Source of the DNA: Cypionkella psychrotolerans
Lineage (GTDB): Bacteria > Pseudomonadota > Alphaproteobacteria > Rhodobacterales > Rhodobacteraceae
NCBI RefSeq assembly: GCF_001294535.1
Contig: NZ_LGIC01000037.1
Span: 62,001-126,000, forward strand
DNA length: 64,000 nucleotides
Direction: 5' to 3'
Below are positions 27,385-36,720 of the stretch, piece after piece. Position 1 is the stretch's first letter. Each line of letters begins with the position of its first letter. Made by a program: the position numbers and the translations under genes. A model generated the notes under the pieces. That model was not told the DNA's origin. It was given only the letters and a program-made list of their open reading frames with translations, and did not search any database.

Positions 27385-29856
27385 ATGTTGACCGCCTTCC
27401 GCTGGCTTATGCGCATCTTCACCGGGCTGATCGCTTTGGGGCTGCTGGCGGGGGTGTTGGTCTATTATGTGTTGACCCGCAGCTTGCCGGATTACAACGA
27501 GGATTTCACCCTGAAGGGCATCTCTGCCCCGGTGGAAATCGTGCGGAATAACAACGACGTGCCGCATATCTTCGGTAAAACCGAAGAAGATGTCTATTTC
27601 GCCTTGGGGTTCGCCCATGCGCAGGATCGGCTGTGGCAAATGACGATGCTGCGGCGCACCGCGCAAGGGCGGCTGTCGGAGATTTTCGGCGCACGCACGG
27701 TGAAGATTGATGAATTGGTGCGCCGCTTGGATATTTACGGGCTGGCGCAACAGTCGGTGAAGGTGCAGGACGAACGTACAACTTTGGCGCTGCAGGCCTA
27801 TGCGGCTGGCGTCAACGCATGGATTTCGCAGGTTAATCTCGGCGCGCGTGGTCGGGGCGCGCCGGAATTTTTCTTCTTTTCCAATGCGATCGCGGCATGG
27901 TCGCCTGCCGATAGCCTGTCGATCTTGAAGCTGATGGCGCTGCAGCTGTCCTCTCATCTGGAGGACGAGGTATTGCGCGCGCAGATGTCGCTGGTGCTGC
28001 CGCCTGCGCGTCTCAGCGATATTCTGCCCGATGATCCGGGCCAAGGTGTCGCCGCTTTGCCCGATTACGCGAGCCTGATGCCGGGGGCTTTTCCGGGGGC
28101 TACGATCAAGACCGCCTATCTCGACACGCCGCTGTCGCCGTTCCATTCCCGCGATTTCGCCGGGGCCTCGAACGCATGGGCGGCGATGCCGGGGAAGGCC
28201 GCGGCAGGTGGCAGTTTGCTGGCGAATGATCCGCATCTGGGGCTGACGGCCCCCTCGATCTGGTATCTGGCACGGCTGCAACTGCCAACCGGCGGGGTGA
28301 TTGGCGGCACGATTCCGGGGATGCCGTTGGTGCTGGTCGGGCGGTCCGAGCGCTTGGGCTGGGGTCTGACCTCTAGCTATCTCGACGATCAAGACGTGGT
28401 GATCGAAAAGCTGAACCCAAAGAATTCACAGGAATACCTCACACCCGAGGGCCCGAAGAAATTCACCTCGCGGCAGACGATTTTGAACATCAAGGGCGAA
28501 GATCCGGTGACGCTGACCCTGCGCTGGTCAGAGGCTGGGCCGATCCTGCCAGGAACGCATTACGATCTGGCCTCGGTGACGCCTGCGGGCTCGGTTGCGG
28601 CGCTGGAATGGACGGCTTTGTCTGGGGCGGATACCTCGATGACGGCGGCGATGAAGCTGATGTCGGCAGGTTCGGTCGATCAGGCGATTGAGGCGGGCAA
28701 AGGCTTTATCGCCCCATCGCAGAACCTGATGCTGGCGGATGCGAAGGGAATCGCGCTGCAAACCATCGGGGCGATGCCCGCGCGTGATCCCTCGAACGCC
28801 ACACAAGGACGGATGCCGGCGCCCGGTTGGCAGGGCAAAAACCGCTGGACCGGGATTTTGCCCTATGAGGACAATCCGCGATTTGTGAACCCGGCCAGTG
28901 GCTTGCTGGGCAATACCAACAACAAAACTGTCGACCGCCCCTTCCCGCTGCATGTCAGTTTTGATTGGGGCGACACCCAACGGATTCAACGCTGGCTGGC
29001 ACTGATGAAAACCCGCGAGGTGCACACCCGCGACAGTTTCATCGAGGCGCAGCTGGATACCGTCTCACCCACAGCGCGCAATTTGCTGCCGCTGATCGGC
29101 GCCGATCTGTGGTTCACCGGAGAGCCTGCCGCCGAAGGCACTCCCGAACGCCTGCGCCAGAAGGCATTGGATTTGATGGCAAAATGGAACGGTGAGATGA
29201 ACGAACATCTGCCCGAACCATTGATCGCCGAGGCTTGGCTGCGCGCCTTGCAGGACCGTCTGACCCGCGATGAAATTGGCCCTCTGGCCGATCAGTTCAC
29301 CCACCCTGAGCCTGTGTTCATTGAGCGGGTGTATCGCAACATCGGTGGTGCTTCGGTTTGGTGCGACGTGGTGCAATCGGCGGCTGTTGAAACCTGCACC
29401 GACATTGCACGCATCGCCTTGGATCAGGCTTTGCTAGAGTTATCCGAGACTTACGGTCCGAACATCGAAAGCTGGCGCTGGGGTGACGCGCATCAGGCGA
29501 CGCATGATCACCCGGTATTGGGCGATGTGCCAGTGCTGCGCTATTTCGTGAATATCCGGCAATCGACCTCTGGCGGCGACACCACCTTGCTGCGCGGCCG
29601 CACGAAAGGCACCGGGCCGAACCCGTATCTGAACGTCCATGCCGGCGGCTATCGCGGGGTCTACGATTTCGCCGACCCAGATTCCTCGGTGTTCATCCAA
29701 GCCACCGGACAATCCGGGCATCCGTTGTCGCGGTTCTACGATGATCTCAGCGAATTGTGGCGGCGCGGCGAGTATATCCCGATGTCACTGGATCCGGAAT
29801 TGGCGCGGGCTGGGGCGGTTGGAGACATGATCCTGACGCCGGAAATGCCGCAATAA
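27385..29856 (+). CDS. Penicillin acylase family (Ntn-hydrolase) protein
   Basis: An 823-residue amidase precursor. An N-terminal membrane/signal helix (about residues 8-30) suggests export. The autoprocessing site is GASNAWA, with Ser262 as the expected N-terminal nucleophile of the beta chain, followed by NDPHLGLTAPSIWYLARL and an LGWGLTSSYLDDQD region as in the family. Relatives hydrolyse beta-lactam amides or acyl-homoserine lactones; substrate here is unknown. ATG 27385 is preceded by AAGGA. Divergent from the dehydrogenase gene. Confidence 0.87.
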   Translation: MLTAFRWLMRIFTGLIALGLLAGVLVYYVLTRSLPDYNEDFTLKGISAPVEIVRNNNDVPHIFGKTEEDVYFALGFAHAQDRLWQMTMLRRTAQGRLSEIFGARTVKIDELVRRLDIYGLAQQSVKVQDERTTLALQAYAAGVNAWISQVNLGARGRGAPEFFFFSNAIAAWSPADSLSILKLMALQLSSHLEDEVLRAQMSLVLPPARLSDILPDDPGQGVAALPDYASLMPGAFPGATIKTAYLDTPLSPFHSRDFAGASNAWAAMPGKAAAGGSLLANDPHLGLTAPSIWYLARLQLPTGGVIGGTIPGMPLVLVGRSERLGWGLTSSYLDDQDVVIEKLNPKNSQEYLTPEGPKKFTSRQTILNIKGEDPVTLTLRWSEAGPILPGTHYDLASVTPAGSVAALEWTALSGADTSMTAAMKLMSAGSVDQAIEAGKGFIAPSQNLMLADAKGIALQTIGAMPARDPSNATQGRMPAPGWQGKNRWTGILPYEDNPRFVNPASGLLGNTNNKTVDRPFPLHVSFDWGDTQRIQRWLALMKTREVHTRDSFIEAQLDTVSPTARNLLPLIGADLWFTGEPAAEGTPERLRQKALDLMAKWNGEMNEHLPEPLIAEAWLRALQDRLTRDEIGPLADQFTHPEPVFIERVYRNIGGASVWCDVVQSAAVETCTDIARIALDQALLELSETYGPNIESWRWGDAHQATHDHPVLGDVPVLRYFVNIRQSTSGGDTTLLRGRTKGTGPNPYLNVHAGGYRGVYDFADPDSSVFIQATGQSGHPLSRFYDDLSELWRRGEYIPMSLDPELARAGAVGDMILTPEMPQ

Positions 29857-29884
29857 CAAATCCTTGCGGCGCTATCTTCGGGTA

Positions 29885-31123
29885 TTAGTTGAACTCGCGG
29901 TAGCGCCCCTGCTGGCGTTCGGTCCACAGTACGGTGATCCGCCAGCCTTCGTCGTCTTGGGTCTCGTCCACCACGATCCCGGCATCATGCAGCCACGAGC
30001 GCCGCTTGCCCTCGGAGAAGCTGAGCGCCAGCACCGCTTGCGATTTTTCTTCCTCAAAGGCGGTTGAAACCGCCTCAAGCAGTTCCGCAACGCCTTCCCC
30101 TGTCAGCGCGGAAACCGGAAAAACCCCTGCACGATTGGCGGCCTGCACCGTCAAAGCCTCACGCTGGCTGGTATCGACGAGGTCAAGTTTGTTCCAGACC
30201 TCAAACATCGGCACAGCTTTGTTGACGCCGAGAGAGGTCAGAATATCGCCCACATCGGCGGCCTGTTCGGCGGTTTCCGGGTGGCTGATGTCACGCACAT
30301 GCAGGATCAGATCGGCTTCCAGTACCTCCTCCAGGGTGGCGCGGAAGGCGGCGACCAGTTGGGTTGGCAGTTCGGAAATGAAGCCCACTGTATCCGAAGC
30401 GATCACTTTACGGCCAGACGGCAACACCACGCCGCGCATGGTTGGGTCCAAAGTGGCAAACAGCATGTCCTTGGCCAAAACCTCGGCCCCGGTCATATGG
30501 TTAAACAGCGTTGATTTCCCGGCGTTGGTATAGCCGACCAACGCCACCAGCGGGAACGGTACTTTGCGGCGCGAGGCGCGGTGCAACTCGCGGGTTTTGG
30601 CAACCCGGTCCAACTGGCGTTTCAGGCGGATGACCTGATCATCAATCGCCCGACGGTCGGATTCGATCTGGGTTTCGCCGGGCCCGCCGACAAAGCCAAA
30701 ACCGCCGCGCTGGCGTTCCAGGTGGGTCCAGGCCCGCACCAGCCTTGTGCGTTGATAGGACAGTGCGGCGAGTTCCACCTGCAGCACGCCTTCGCGGGTG
30801 CGGGCGCGGTCAGCGAAGATCTCAAGGATCAGACCGGTGCGGTCTAACAGCTTGACACCCCATTCTTTTTCCAGATTGCGCTGCTGCACCGGTGTGACTG
30901 GGCCATCGACAAGTACCAGATCAATCTCCAGCCCGTTCATGGTGGCTTTCAATTCCTCGACCTTGCCCGAACCGAACAACGTCCCTGGCTGCACCCGTGG
31001 TAAGCGCACGACTTCGGCCCCCAGAACCTCGAGTCCGGGCAAGGCAGCGGCCAAACTGACGGCTTCGGCCAGCCCATGTTCTGGCAAGCGCCGTGATTTG
31101 ACCGATTTCAGATCGGGGTGCAA
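29885..31123 (-). CDS. hflX: GTPase HflX (start codon uncertain)
   Basis: Ribosome-associated GTPase acting in heat stress and stalled-ribosome splitting. It has the HflX domain (LFGSGKVEELK, DGPVTPVQQRNLEKEWGVKLLDRTGLILEIF, RQRGGFGFVGGPGETQIE) and the G domain (VGYTNAGKST, DTVGFISELP, NKLD). The only usual start is TTG 31123, yet the conserved N-terminal TRAYVLHPDL reads back through it, and the frame is open to 31222 with no ATG, GTG or TTG. A CTG overlapping the hfq stop (31217-31219), after AAGGTGAAGA, may be the true start. Confidence 0.9.
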   Translation of the reverse strand: MHPDLKSVKSRRLPEHGLAEAVSLAAALPGLEVLGAEVVRLPRVQPGTLFGSGKVEELKATMNGLEIDLVLVDGPVTPVQQRNLEKEWGVKLLDRTGLILEIFADRARTREGVLQVELAALSYQRTRLVRAWTHLERQRGGFGFVGGPGETQIESDRRAIDDQVIRLKRQLDRVAKTRELHRASRRKVPFPLVALVGYTNAGKSTLFNHMTGAEVLAKDMLFATLDPTMRGVVLPSGRKVIASDTVGFISELPTQLVAAFRATLEEVLEADLILHVRDISHPETAEQAADVGDILTSLGVNKAVPMFEVWNKLDLVDTSQREALTVQAANRAGVFPVSALTGEGVAELLEAVSTAFEEEKSQAVLALSFSEGKRRSWLHDAGIVVDETQDDEGWRITVLWTERQQGRYREFN

Positions 31124-31215
31124 GACATAGGCCCGCGTCGGGGCCGCCGCCGTTTCATAGGCGGCGATGCCACCGTCAGCAAACGGCCAATCGTCATCTT
31201 CTGGAAGATCAGGGA

Positions 31216-31449
31216 TCAGTCTTCACCTTCATAAAGGTTAACCGGGCCACCCGGCATGATCGTTGAAATCGCGTGTTTATAGACCAACTGCGACTGACCA
31301 TCTCGGCGCAACAGCACGCAGAAATTGTCAAACCAAGTGATCACACCTTGCAGTTTCACCCCGTTGATCAGGAAAATCGTCACCGGAACTTTGGATTTCC
31401 GGACGTGATTGAGAAACGCGTCTTGCAAATTTTGTTTGTCTGCGGCCAT
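31216..31449 (-). CDS. hfq: RNA chaperone Hfq
   Basis: Hexameric Sm-like protein that helps small RNAs pair with mRNAs. 77 residues. The Sm1 motif ([25 protein letters not shown]) and Sm2 ([10 protein letters not shown]) are clear. In Rhodobacteraceae it lies just before hflX, as here, the two overlapping or adjacent. A potassium-uptake trkAH pair often placed between ntrX and hfq in relatives is absent. Confidence 0.97.
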   Translation of the reverse strand: MAADKQNLQDAFLNHVRKSKVPVTIFLINGVKLQGVITWFDNFCVLLRRDGQSQLVYKHAISTIMPGGPVNLYEGED

Positions 31450-31600
31450 TTTTTCTTATCCTTATCGCCAATCGCACCGAAAAGCGCGCCCTGCCGCGCC
31501 TCGATGTTTAACTATGTCGCGCAAATTTGGCAGTTTCCAGCGCAAAACGTCAGAATTGCTGCCGATGTTCCTGATTTGGATTCTTTCTGCAACAGTCTGC

Positions 31601-32998
31601 TTAGTCTTCGTCCTCGTCATCCCCGCGCCCGCCGGATTTGCCGGTGGTGACGACGCCCAAAGACTTCAGTTTGCGGTGCAAAGCCGAGCGTTCCATGCCA
31701 ACAAAGCCCGCCGTGCGACTGATATTGCCGCCAAAACGGTTGATCTGGGTCAGCAGATACTCGCGCTCAAACACTTCCCGCGCCTCGCGCAGCGGCAGAG
31801 TTGCCATAGCCCCCCCAAGCACCATGCGCCCGCCAGCGTCGGTTGGGGCTTCTTGCCCCGGCAATTCCCGCGCCTCAATCGGACCGGTGCCATCGCCCAA
31901 AATCAGCACCCGCTCGATCACGTTGCGCAGTTGGCGGATGTTGCCGGGCCACTGCATGGTCTGCAACATGGCTTCGGCCTCCTCGGTGAGTTTGCGCTGC
32001 GGCAGGCCCTGGGTGCGGTGGAACATATCGACGAAAGTGGTTGTTAACTCGGGGATATCTTCGCGACGCTCGGCCAAGGATGGCACCGCGATTGGTACCA
32101 CGTTCAGGCGATCATAAAGCTCTTGCCGGAAGCGCCCAGCGGCAATTTCGGCGCGCAAATCACGGCTGGTCGAGGAAATCACCCGCAGATCGACGCGGAC
32201 TTTATCGGAGCCTCCAACCCGCATGAACTGCTGATCCGTCAGTACGCGCAGAATTTTCGATTGCGTGCCAAGCGGCATCTCGGCCACTTCATCAAAGTAA
32301 ACAACGCCGCCATGGCCTTGTTCCAGCAGGCCTTTTTCGATGCCGCGATCCGAGGTTTCGCGGCCAAACAGCACTTCCTCCATCCGGTCGGCATCAATCG
32401 TTGCCGAGGATACCGAGATAAACGGCGCCGTCGCGCGGTTGGAGTTAGAGTGGATAAAGCGCGCGGCCATCTCTTTGCCAGAGCCCGCAGGCCCGGCCAG
32501 CATCACCCGGCCGTTCGACTTGGTGACCTTTTCCAGCTGTGATTTCAAGGTTCTAAACGACGGGCTTGATCCGATCATCTCAGATGAGGTGACATCGCGC
32601 CGCCGCAGATCGGCGTTCTCGCGGCGCAGACGCGAGGTTTCCATCGCGCGGCTGACCACCACCATCAACTGATCAATGTTGAACGGCTTTTCGATGAAGT
32701 CGTAAGCACCCTGCTTGATCGCGGCGACGGCGATTTCGATGTTGCCGTGGCCCGAGATGATCACAATCGGAATATCCGGATTGTCGCGCTTGACGGTTTT
32801 CAGAATGTCTATGCCATCCATCCGGCTGTCTTTCAGCCAGATATCCAGGATCATCAGGCTGGGCGCTTCGGCATTGATCTCGGACATGCAATCGTCAGAA
32901 TTTGCAGCAAGACGAATGGTATAGCCCTCGTCCTTCAGAATATCGCCGATCAGCTCGCGGATGTCTTTTTCGTCGTCAACGATCAGAATATTGCTCAT
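31601..32998 (-). CDS. ntrX: NtrX-type response regulator
   Basis: Response regulator of the NtrYX nitrogen/redox system. 465 residues: a receiver domain with phosphorylated Asp52 (LMILDIWLKDS) and Lys in FIEKPFN; a AAA+ domain with Walker A GPAGSGKE and FDEVAEM; and a Fis-type C-terminal helix-turn-helix (ISRTAGFVGMERSALHRKLKSLG). The GAFTGA loop needed for sigma-54 contact is replaced by TSDRGIE, so sigma-54 activation is unlikely. Its ATG overlaps the ntrY stop (ATGA). Confidence 0.93.
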   Translation of the reverse strand: MSNILIVDDEKDIRELIGDILKDEGYTIRLAANSDDCMSEINAEAPSLMILDIWLKDSRMDGIDILKTVKRDNPDIPIVIISGHGNIEIAVAAIKQGAYDFIEKPFNIDQLMVVVSRAMETSRLRRENADLRRRDVTSSEMIGSSPSFRTLKSQLEKVTKSNGRVMLAGPAGSGKEMAARFIHSNSNRATAPFISVSSATIDADRMEEVLFGRETSDRGIEKGLLEQGHGGVVYFDEVAEMPLGTQSKILRVLTDQQFMRVGGSDKVRVDLRVISSTSRDLRAEIAAGRFRQELYDRLNVVPIAVPSLAERREDIPELTTTFVDMFHRTQGLPQRKLTEEAEAMLQTMQWPGNIRQLRNVIERVLILGDGTGPIEARELPGQEAPTDAGGRMVLGGAMATLPLREAREVFEREYLLTQINRFGGNISRTAGFVGMERSALHRKLKSLGVVTTGKSGGRGDDEDED

Positions 32999-35259
32999 TT
33001 TTCCCCCTGGCCCGTTTGGCCCGTGTTGCGCAAGCCCCGTTTGCGCGGGGCGCGTGGCAGGTGGATCACCGCCATCGCTCCGCCATGGGCGTTGTTTTCA
33101 AAGACGGGCGCATCTTCAAGTGTCAGCGTACCGCCATGTTCTTCAATGATTTTCTTCACGATCGGCAGACCTAAGCCGGTGCCTTTTTCGCGGGTGGTGA
33201 CATAGGGTTCAAACAGCCGCGCCCGGTCGGGCGGCAGGCCGATGCCATTGTCCATGATGCGAATCACGGCTTCGGACTCGTCCACCGTCAGGCTGACGCG
33301 GATTTCGGGTTTGTGACCTTCAGCATTTGACTTTTCATGCAGGGTTTCAATGGCTTCCCCTGCGTTCTTAATCAGGTTTGTCAGCGCTTGCCCGATCATC
33401 GTACCGTCGAGTTCCATCATCAGCGGGCCCTCGACCAGCGTGCGGCGGAAGGTGACGGTGGGTTGGCCGTTCTCTTGCAGCATGATGGCGGCGCGCAGCA
33501 GCGCCACCAGATCGGTCTCGCGCCGATCCGGTTCGGGCATCCGGGCGAATTTGGAAAACTCATCAACAATGCGGCGTAAGTCATTGGTTTGACGGATAAT
33601 AACCTCGGTATATTGGTCCAGATCTTCGGGGTCTTGGACTTGGCTGCGGAATTTGCGCTTGATGCGTTCGGCGGAAAGCTGGATTGGGGTCAGCGGGTTC
33701 TTGATCTCATGCGCGATGCGGCGGGCGACATCGCCCCAAGCGGCCATACGTTGGGCAGAGACGAGTTCGGTCACGTCGTCGAAGGCCACCACATAGCCCT
33801 CCAGCCGCCCGGACTCGCTACGCCGCACCGACACGCGCACCAAGAGGCTTTCCAATTTGCCCTTGCGGGTCAGGCGGATTTCCTCTTGCACCGCAGAGCC
33901 GCCCACCTGGCGCAGACGCTCAAAAAGTGCTGCAAATTCCGGGACGGCGGCGGCGAGTGGTACCTCGCCGGCCCCATCGGCGAGTTCCAGCAGCCGTTCG
34001 GCGGCGCGGTTGGCGAAATCAATATCGCCCTCGGCATCTAAACCGATCACGCCAGCGGTGACGTTGGAGAGCACGGAATCGAACAGGCGGCGGCGTTGCT
34101 CGGTTTGGCGGTGGCCGTCAAGCAAGGCTTCACGTTGGCCTTTAAGTTGATGCGTCATCTGGTTGAAAACACGTGACAATGTGGCAATCTCATCATCGCC
34201 TTCTTCCTCGATCACTTGCACATCCAGATCGCCTTGGCTGACCCTTCCCACCGCATAGGCCAAGCGGCCCACGGGTTTGCTAAGCCGTTCGGCAAACCAG
34301 AGGCCCAGCCAGACCGCCGCCAGAACAAGGATCAGCGCGAAGCCGAGATACAAGAGGCCAAAGTTGAACAGGATCTTGCCGCGCTCGGATTCCAACTGCT
34401 GATAGAGGCGGACGGTTTCCTTGGTTTCATCCAGCAGCGACAGAATCCCGCCATCGACCTTGCGGGAAACGTAAAGATAGCGGTCGGCGAAGGCATCGAG
34501 ATGCACCAAAGCGCGGAATTCATCATTGGCCCAATCTTGGATCACCACCACTTCGCCCTGCTTAGCCTTGCTGAGTTCTTCGGGCTTTGGCGGCTCAAAA
34601 TCGAACAGATAGGAGCGCTCGCCCCGGGTCTTCAGGGTGGCGGTGCCGTCGATCAGATAGACCTCTTTCATGCCGCGCTGAATGGCGGCTTGGCCTTGGG
34701 TCAGGATCGGGCGGACCTGATCGTCTTGCAGGAAGAAGGTCTTTTGTTTGGCGAGGTTCAGGAAGGCACCGAGCGCCGAGGCATCGTCTTTCAGCGCCTT
34801 GGTCTGCTCATCTTCATAGGCCTGCGCGGCGGTTAAGGACGCCGAAACCACATTGCTGACGCGGTCGGAAAACCAGCCTTCAAGACCGATATTCACCGTC
34901 AGCACAGCAAACACAGCAACCAGAATCGTCGGCACCAGCGCCACGAAAGCGAACACCCCGGTCAGCCGCAAATGCAGCGCCGAGCCTGCGGATTGCGAGC
35001 GCCGATCCGCGATCATCCGCATCACGCGCGACAGCACCAGACCCGCCACGAGCAGGATATAGACCATGTCGGTGAGCAGAATCAGCCGCAGGTTTTGCGA
35101 CGACGCGCCAAGGTTGAAGGGCCCTAGTGCGAGGAACGTCGCCACCGCGAGCATCGGGCCAAGGAACACCAGCCCAAAGGTAAGACCGTTTTGCACGCGC
35201 CGCATCCGGCGCAGGCGCGCCAGTTTGGCCCATGTGAGACTGCGGTAAGCGCCTTGCAC
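32995..35259 (-). CDS. ntrY: NtrY-type sensor histidine kinase
   Basis: Membrane sensor partner of NtrX. About 754 residues: several transmembrane helices in the first ~330, a HAMP domain (RLAYAVGRVSQGDLDVQV), a PAS domain (VLSNVTAGVIGLDAEGDIDFAN), the phosphoacceptor box RRIAHEIKNPLTPIQLSAERI, and an ATPase domain (NLIKNAGEAI, GLPPDRARLFEP, GTGLGLPIVKK). I chose GTG 35259, after GGGGGA, which gives the family-like N-terminus; a TTG at 35331 is less likely. It is 93 nt past ntrC and shares a stop/start overlap with ntrX. Confidence 0.92.
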   Translation of the reverse strand: MQGAYRSLTWAKLARLRRMRRVQNGLTFGLVFLGPMLAVATFLALGPFNLGASSQNLRLILLTDMVYILLVAGLVLSRVMRMIADRRSQSAGSALHLRLTGVFAFVALVPTILVAVFAVLTVNIGLEGWFSDRVSNVVSASLTAAQAYEDEQTKALKDDASALGAFLNLAKQKTFFLQDDQVRPILTQGQAAIQRGMKEVYLIDGTATLKTRGERSYLFDFEPPKPEELSKAKQGEVVVIQDWANDEFRALVHLDAFADRYLYVSRKVDGGILSLLDETKETVRLYQQLESERGKILFNFGLLYLGFALILVLAAVWLGLWFAERLSKPVGRLAYAVGRVSQGDLDVQVIEEEGDDEIATLSRVFNQMTHQLKGQREALLDGHRQTEQRRRLFDSVLSNVTAGVIGLDAEGDIDFANRAAERLLELADGAGEVPLAAAVPEFAALFERLRQVGGSAVQEEIRLTRKGKLESLLVRVSVRRSESGRLEGYVVAFDDVTELVSAQRMAAWGDVARRIAHEIKNPLTPIQLSAERIKRKFRSQVQDPEDLDQYTEVIIRQTNDLRRIVDEFSKFARMPEPDRRETDLVALLRAAIMLQENGQPTVTFRRTLVEGPLMMELDGTMIGQALTNLIKNAGEAIETLHEKSNAEGHKPEIRVSLTVDESEAVIRIMDNGIGLPPDRARLFEPYVTTREKGTGLGLPIVKKIIEEHGGTLTLEDAPVFENNAHGGAMAVIHLPRAPRKRGLRNTGQTGQGEK

Positions 35260-35352
35260 GTTTCCCCCGACATTCACGGGGAGTGTCGCCCCCGCCACAG
35301 CGTTGTGCTTTCCGCGCAACGTTACGCGCAAAGCACTGCCCCTGTGGCGGTT

Positions 35353-36720
35353 TTACATCAGCTTGCGTCGCCGTGTCACGCGGATATCGAGGTCTGTGAT
35401 CTTCTTACGCAAGGTATTGCGGTTGATGCCCAGCAGATCGGCACATTTGGCTTGGTTGCCGCCCGTGGCGTCGAGGGCGATTTCGATCAAAGGCACCTCC
35501 ATTTCGCGCAAAATTCGGTCGTAGACGCCAGCAGGCGGCAGTTGGCCGCCGTGTAGATCGAAATAGCGCTGTAAATGTCGCGCCACCGAGGCCGACAATT
35601 TTTCGCCGTCCATGCCACCGGATCGGCTGATTTGCACCGGCTGAGTTGCGCCGAGGGCTTGCTCAATCTCAGATTTGGAGATTTCCGGCTCGGTCGCGGT
35701 GACCAAAAGGCGCTTCAGCAGATTCTCCAACTGCCGTACGTTGCCCGGCCACGGATAGGCGCGCACGATGGCCATGGCTTCGAGAGAGAGACGGCGTTGC
35801 AGGCCCATGTCGCGCTCGCCACGAGCGAGGAAGTGTTCGGCGAGCAGCGGGATGTCTTCAACGCGTTCGCGCAACGGCGGCACTTGCAGGGTGACGCCGC
35901 CGAGACGGTAGAACAGGTCTTTGCGGAACACCCCTGCCTCCATCTTTTGGCTCAGGTCAGCTTGCGAGGTGGCCATGATGCGCGGCGCGTGGTCGCCCAT
36001 CACATCAAGCATCCGCACCAGACGGGCTTGCGCGTCTTCGTCAAAATCAGACACCTCATCCAGCACGAGGCTGCCGCCTTTGGCGCGCGCCAGCAGGGTC
36101 GCGATGCCGTCCACGCCCGCCAGATCGGTGGCTTGTGCGGTGACGAAGGGTTGGCTGCGGCGATCCGAGAAATCGTGAACGGCCCGGGCGATCAGCGATT
36201 TTCCGGTGCCGGATTCGCCTGAGATCAGCACGGGAAGGTCGGCGTTCATCACGCGAGCGACAAGGCGATAGAGCGCCTGCATCGAGGGCGTGCGACCGAC
36301 CAAAGGCAGATCGTCGCCCATTTCGCGCGGAGTCAGGCTGGGTTTCGGCGCGTGACGCTTCAAATCCAGCGCGCGGGCGGAGCGTTTCATCAGATCGGGC
36401 AGATCGAAGGGTTTGGGCAGGTAGTCGAACGCCTCGGCTTCTGCCGCCTGAATCGCCGTCATAATGGTGTTTTGCGCCGAAATTACGATCACCGGCAGGC
36501 CGGGGCGCAGCTGGGCGATGCGCGGCAGCGCTTCAAGGCCGTTGCCATCGGGCATCATCACGTCGGAAATCACCAGATCGCCTTTGCCTTCCTCGACCCA
36601 GCGCATCAGGGTCATCAGGCTCGAGGTGGCATGCACTTTACACCCGGCGCGGGTCAGCGCTTGGGTCAAAACGGTGCGGATGGTGCGGTCGTCATCGGCG
36701 ACAAGAATGGTGCCATCCAT
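35353..36720 (-). CDS. ntrC: Nitrogen regulator NtrC, without the GAFTGA motif
   Basis: Response regulator of nitrogen starvation. 455 residues: receiver with Asp53 ([13 protein letters not shown]), AAA+ domain with Walker A GESGTGKS and Walker B LVLDEVSD, and a C-terminal Fis-like DNA-binding helix-turn-helix ([20 protein letters not shown]). Between Walker A and B the usual GAFTGA segment is missing altogether, replaced by [19 protein letters not shown]. In Rhodobacter capsulatus NtrC also lacks it and works with sigma-70 RNA polymerase. Directly downstream of ntrB with no gap. Confidence 0.95.
   Translation of the reverse strand: MDGTILVADDDRTIRTVLTQALTRAGCKVHATSSLMTLMRWVEEGKGDLVISDVMMPDGNGLEALPRIAQLRPGLPVIVISAQNTIMTAIQAAEAEAFDYLPKPFDLPDLMKRSARALDLKRHAPKPSLTPREMGDDLPLVGRTPSMQALYRLVARVMNADLPVLISGESGTGKSLIARAVHDFSDRRSQPFVTAQATDLAGVDGIATLLARAKGGSLVLDEVSDFDEDAQARLVRMLDVMGDHAPRIMATSQADLSQKMEAGVFRKDLFYRLGGVTLQVPPLRERVEDIPLLAEHFLARGERDMGLQRRLSLEAMAIVRAYPWPGNVRQLENLLKRLLVTATEPEISKSEIEQALGATQPVQISRSGGMDGEKLSASVARHLQRYFDLHGGQLPPAGVYDRILREMEVPLIEIALDATGGNQAKCADLLGINRNTLRKKITDLDIRVTRRRKLM

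Noticed and set aside
27328-28392. 354-codon frame opposite the penicillin acylase gene
   Set aside because: Low-complexity Gln/Arg/His-rich translation without start signal.
29847-29870. GCCGCAA/TTGCGGC hairpin as hflX terminator
   Set aside because: It overlaps the penicillin acylase stop and has a 10-nt loop and no T-run on either strand.
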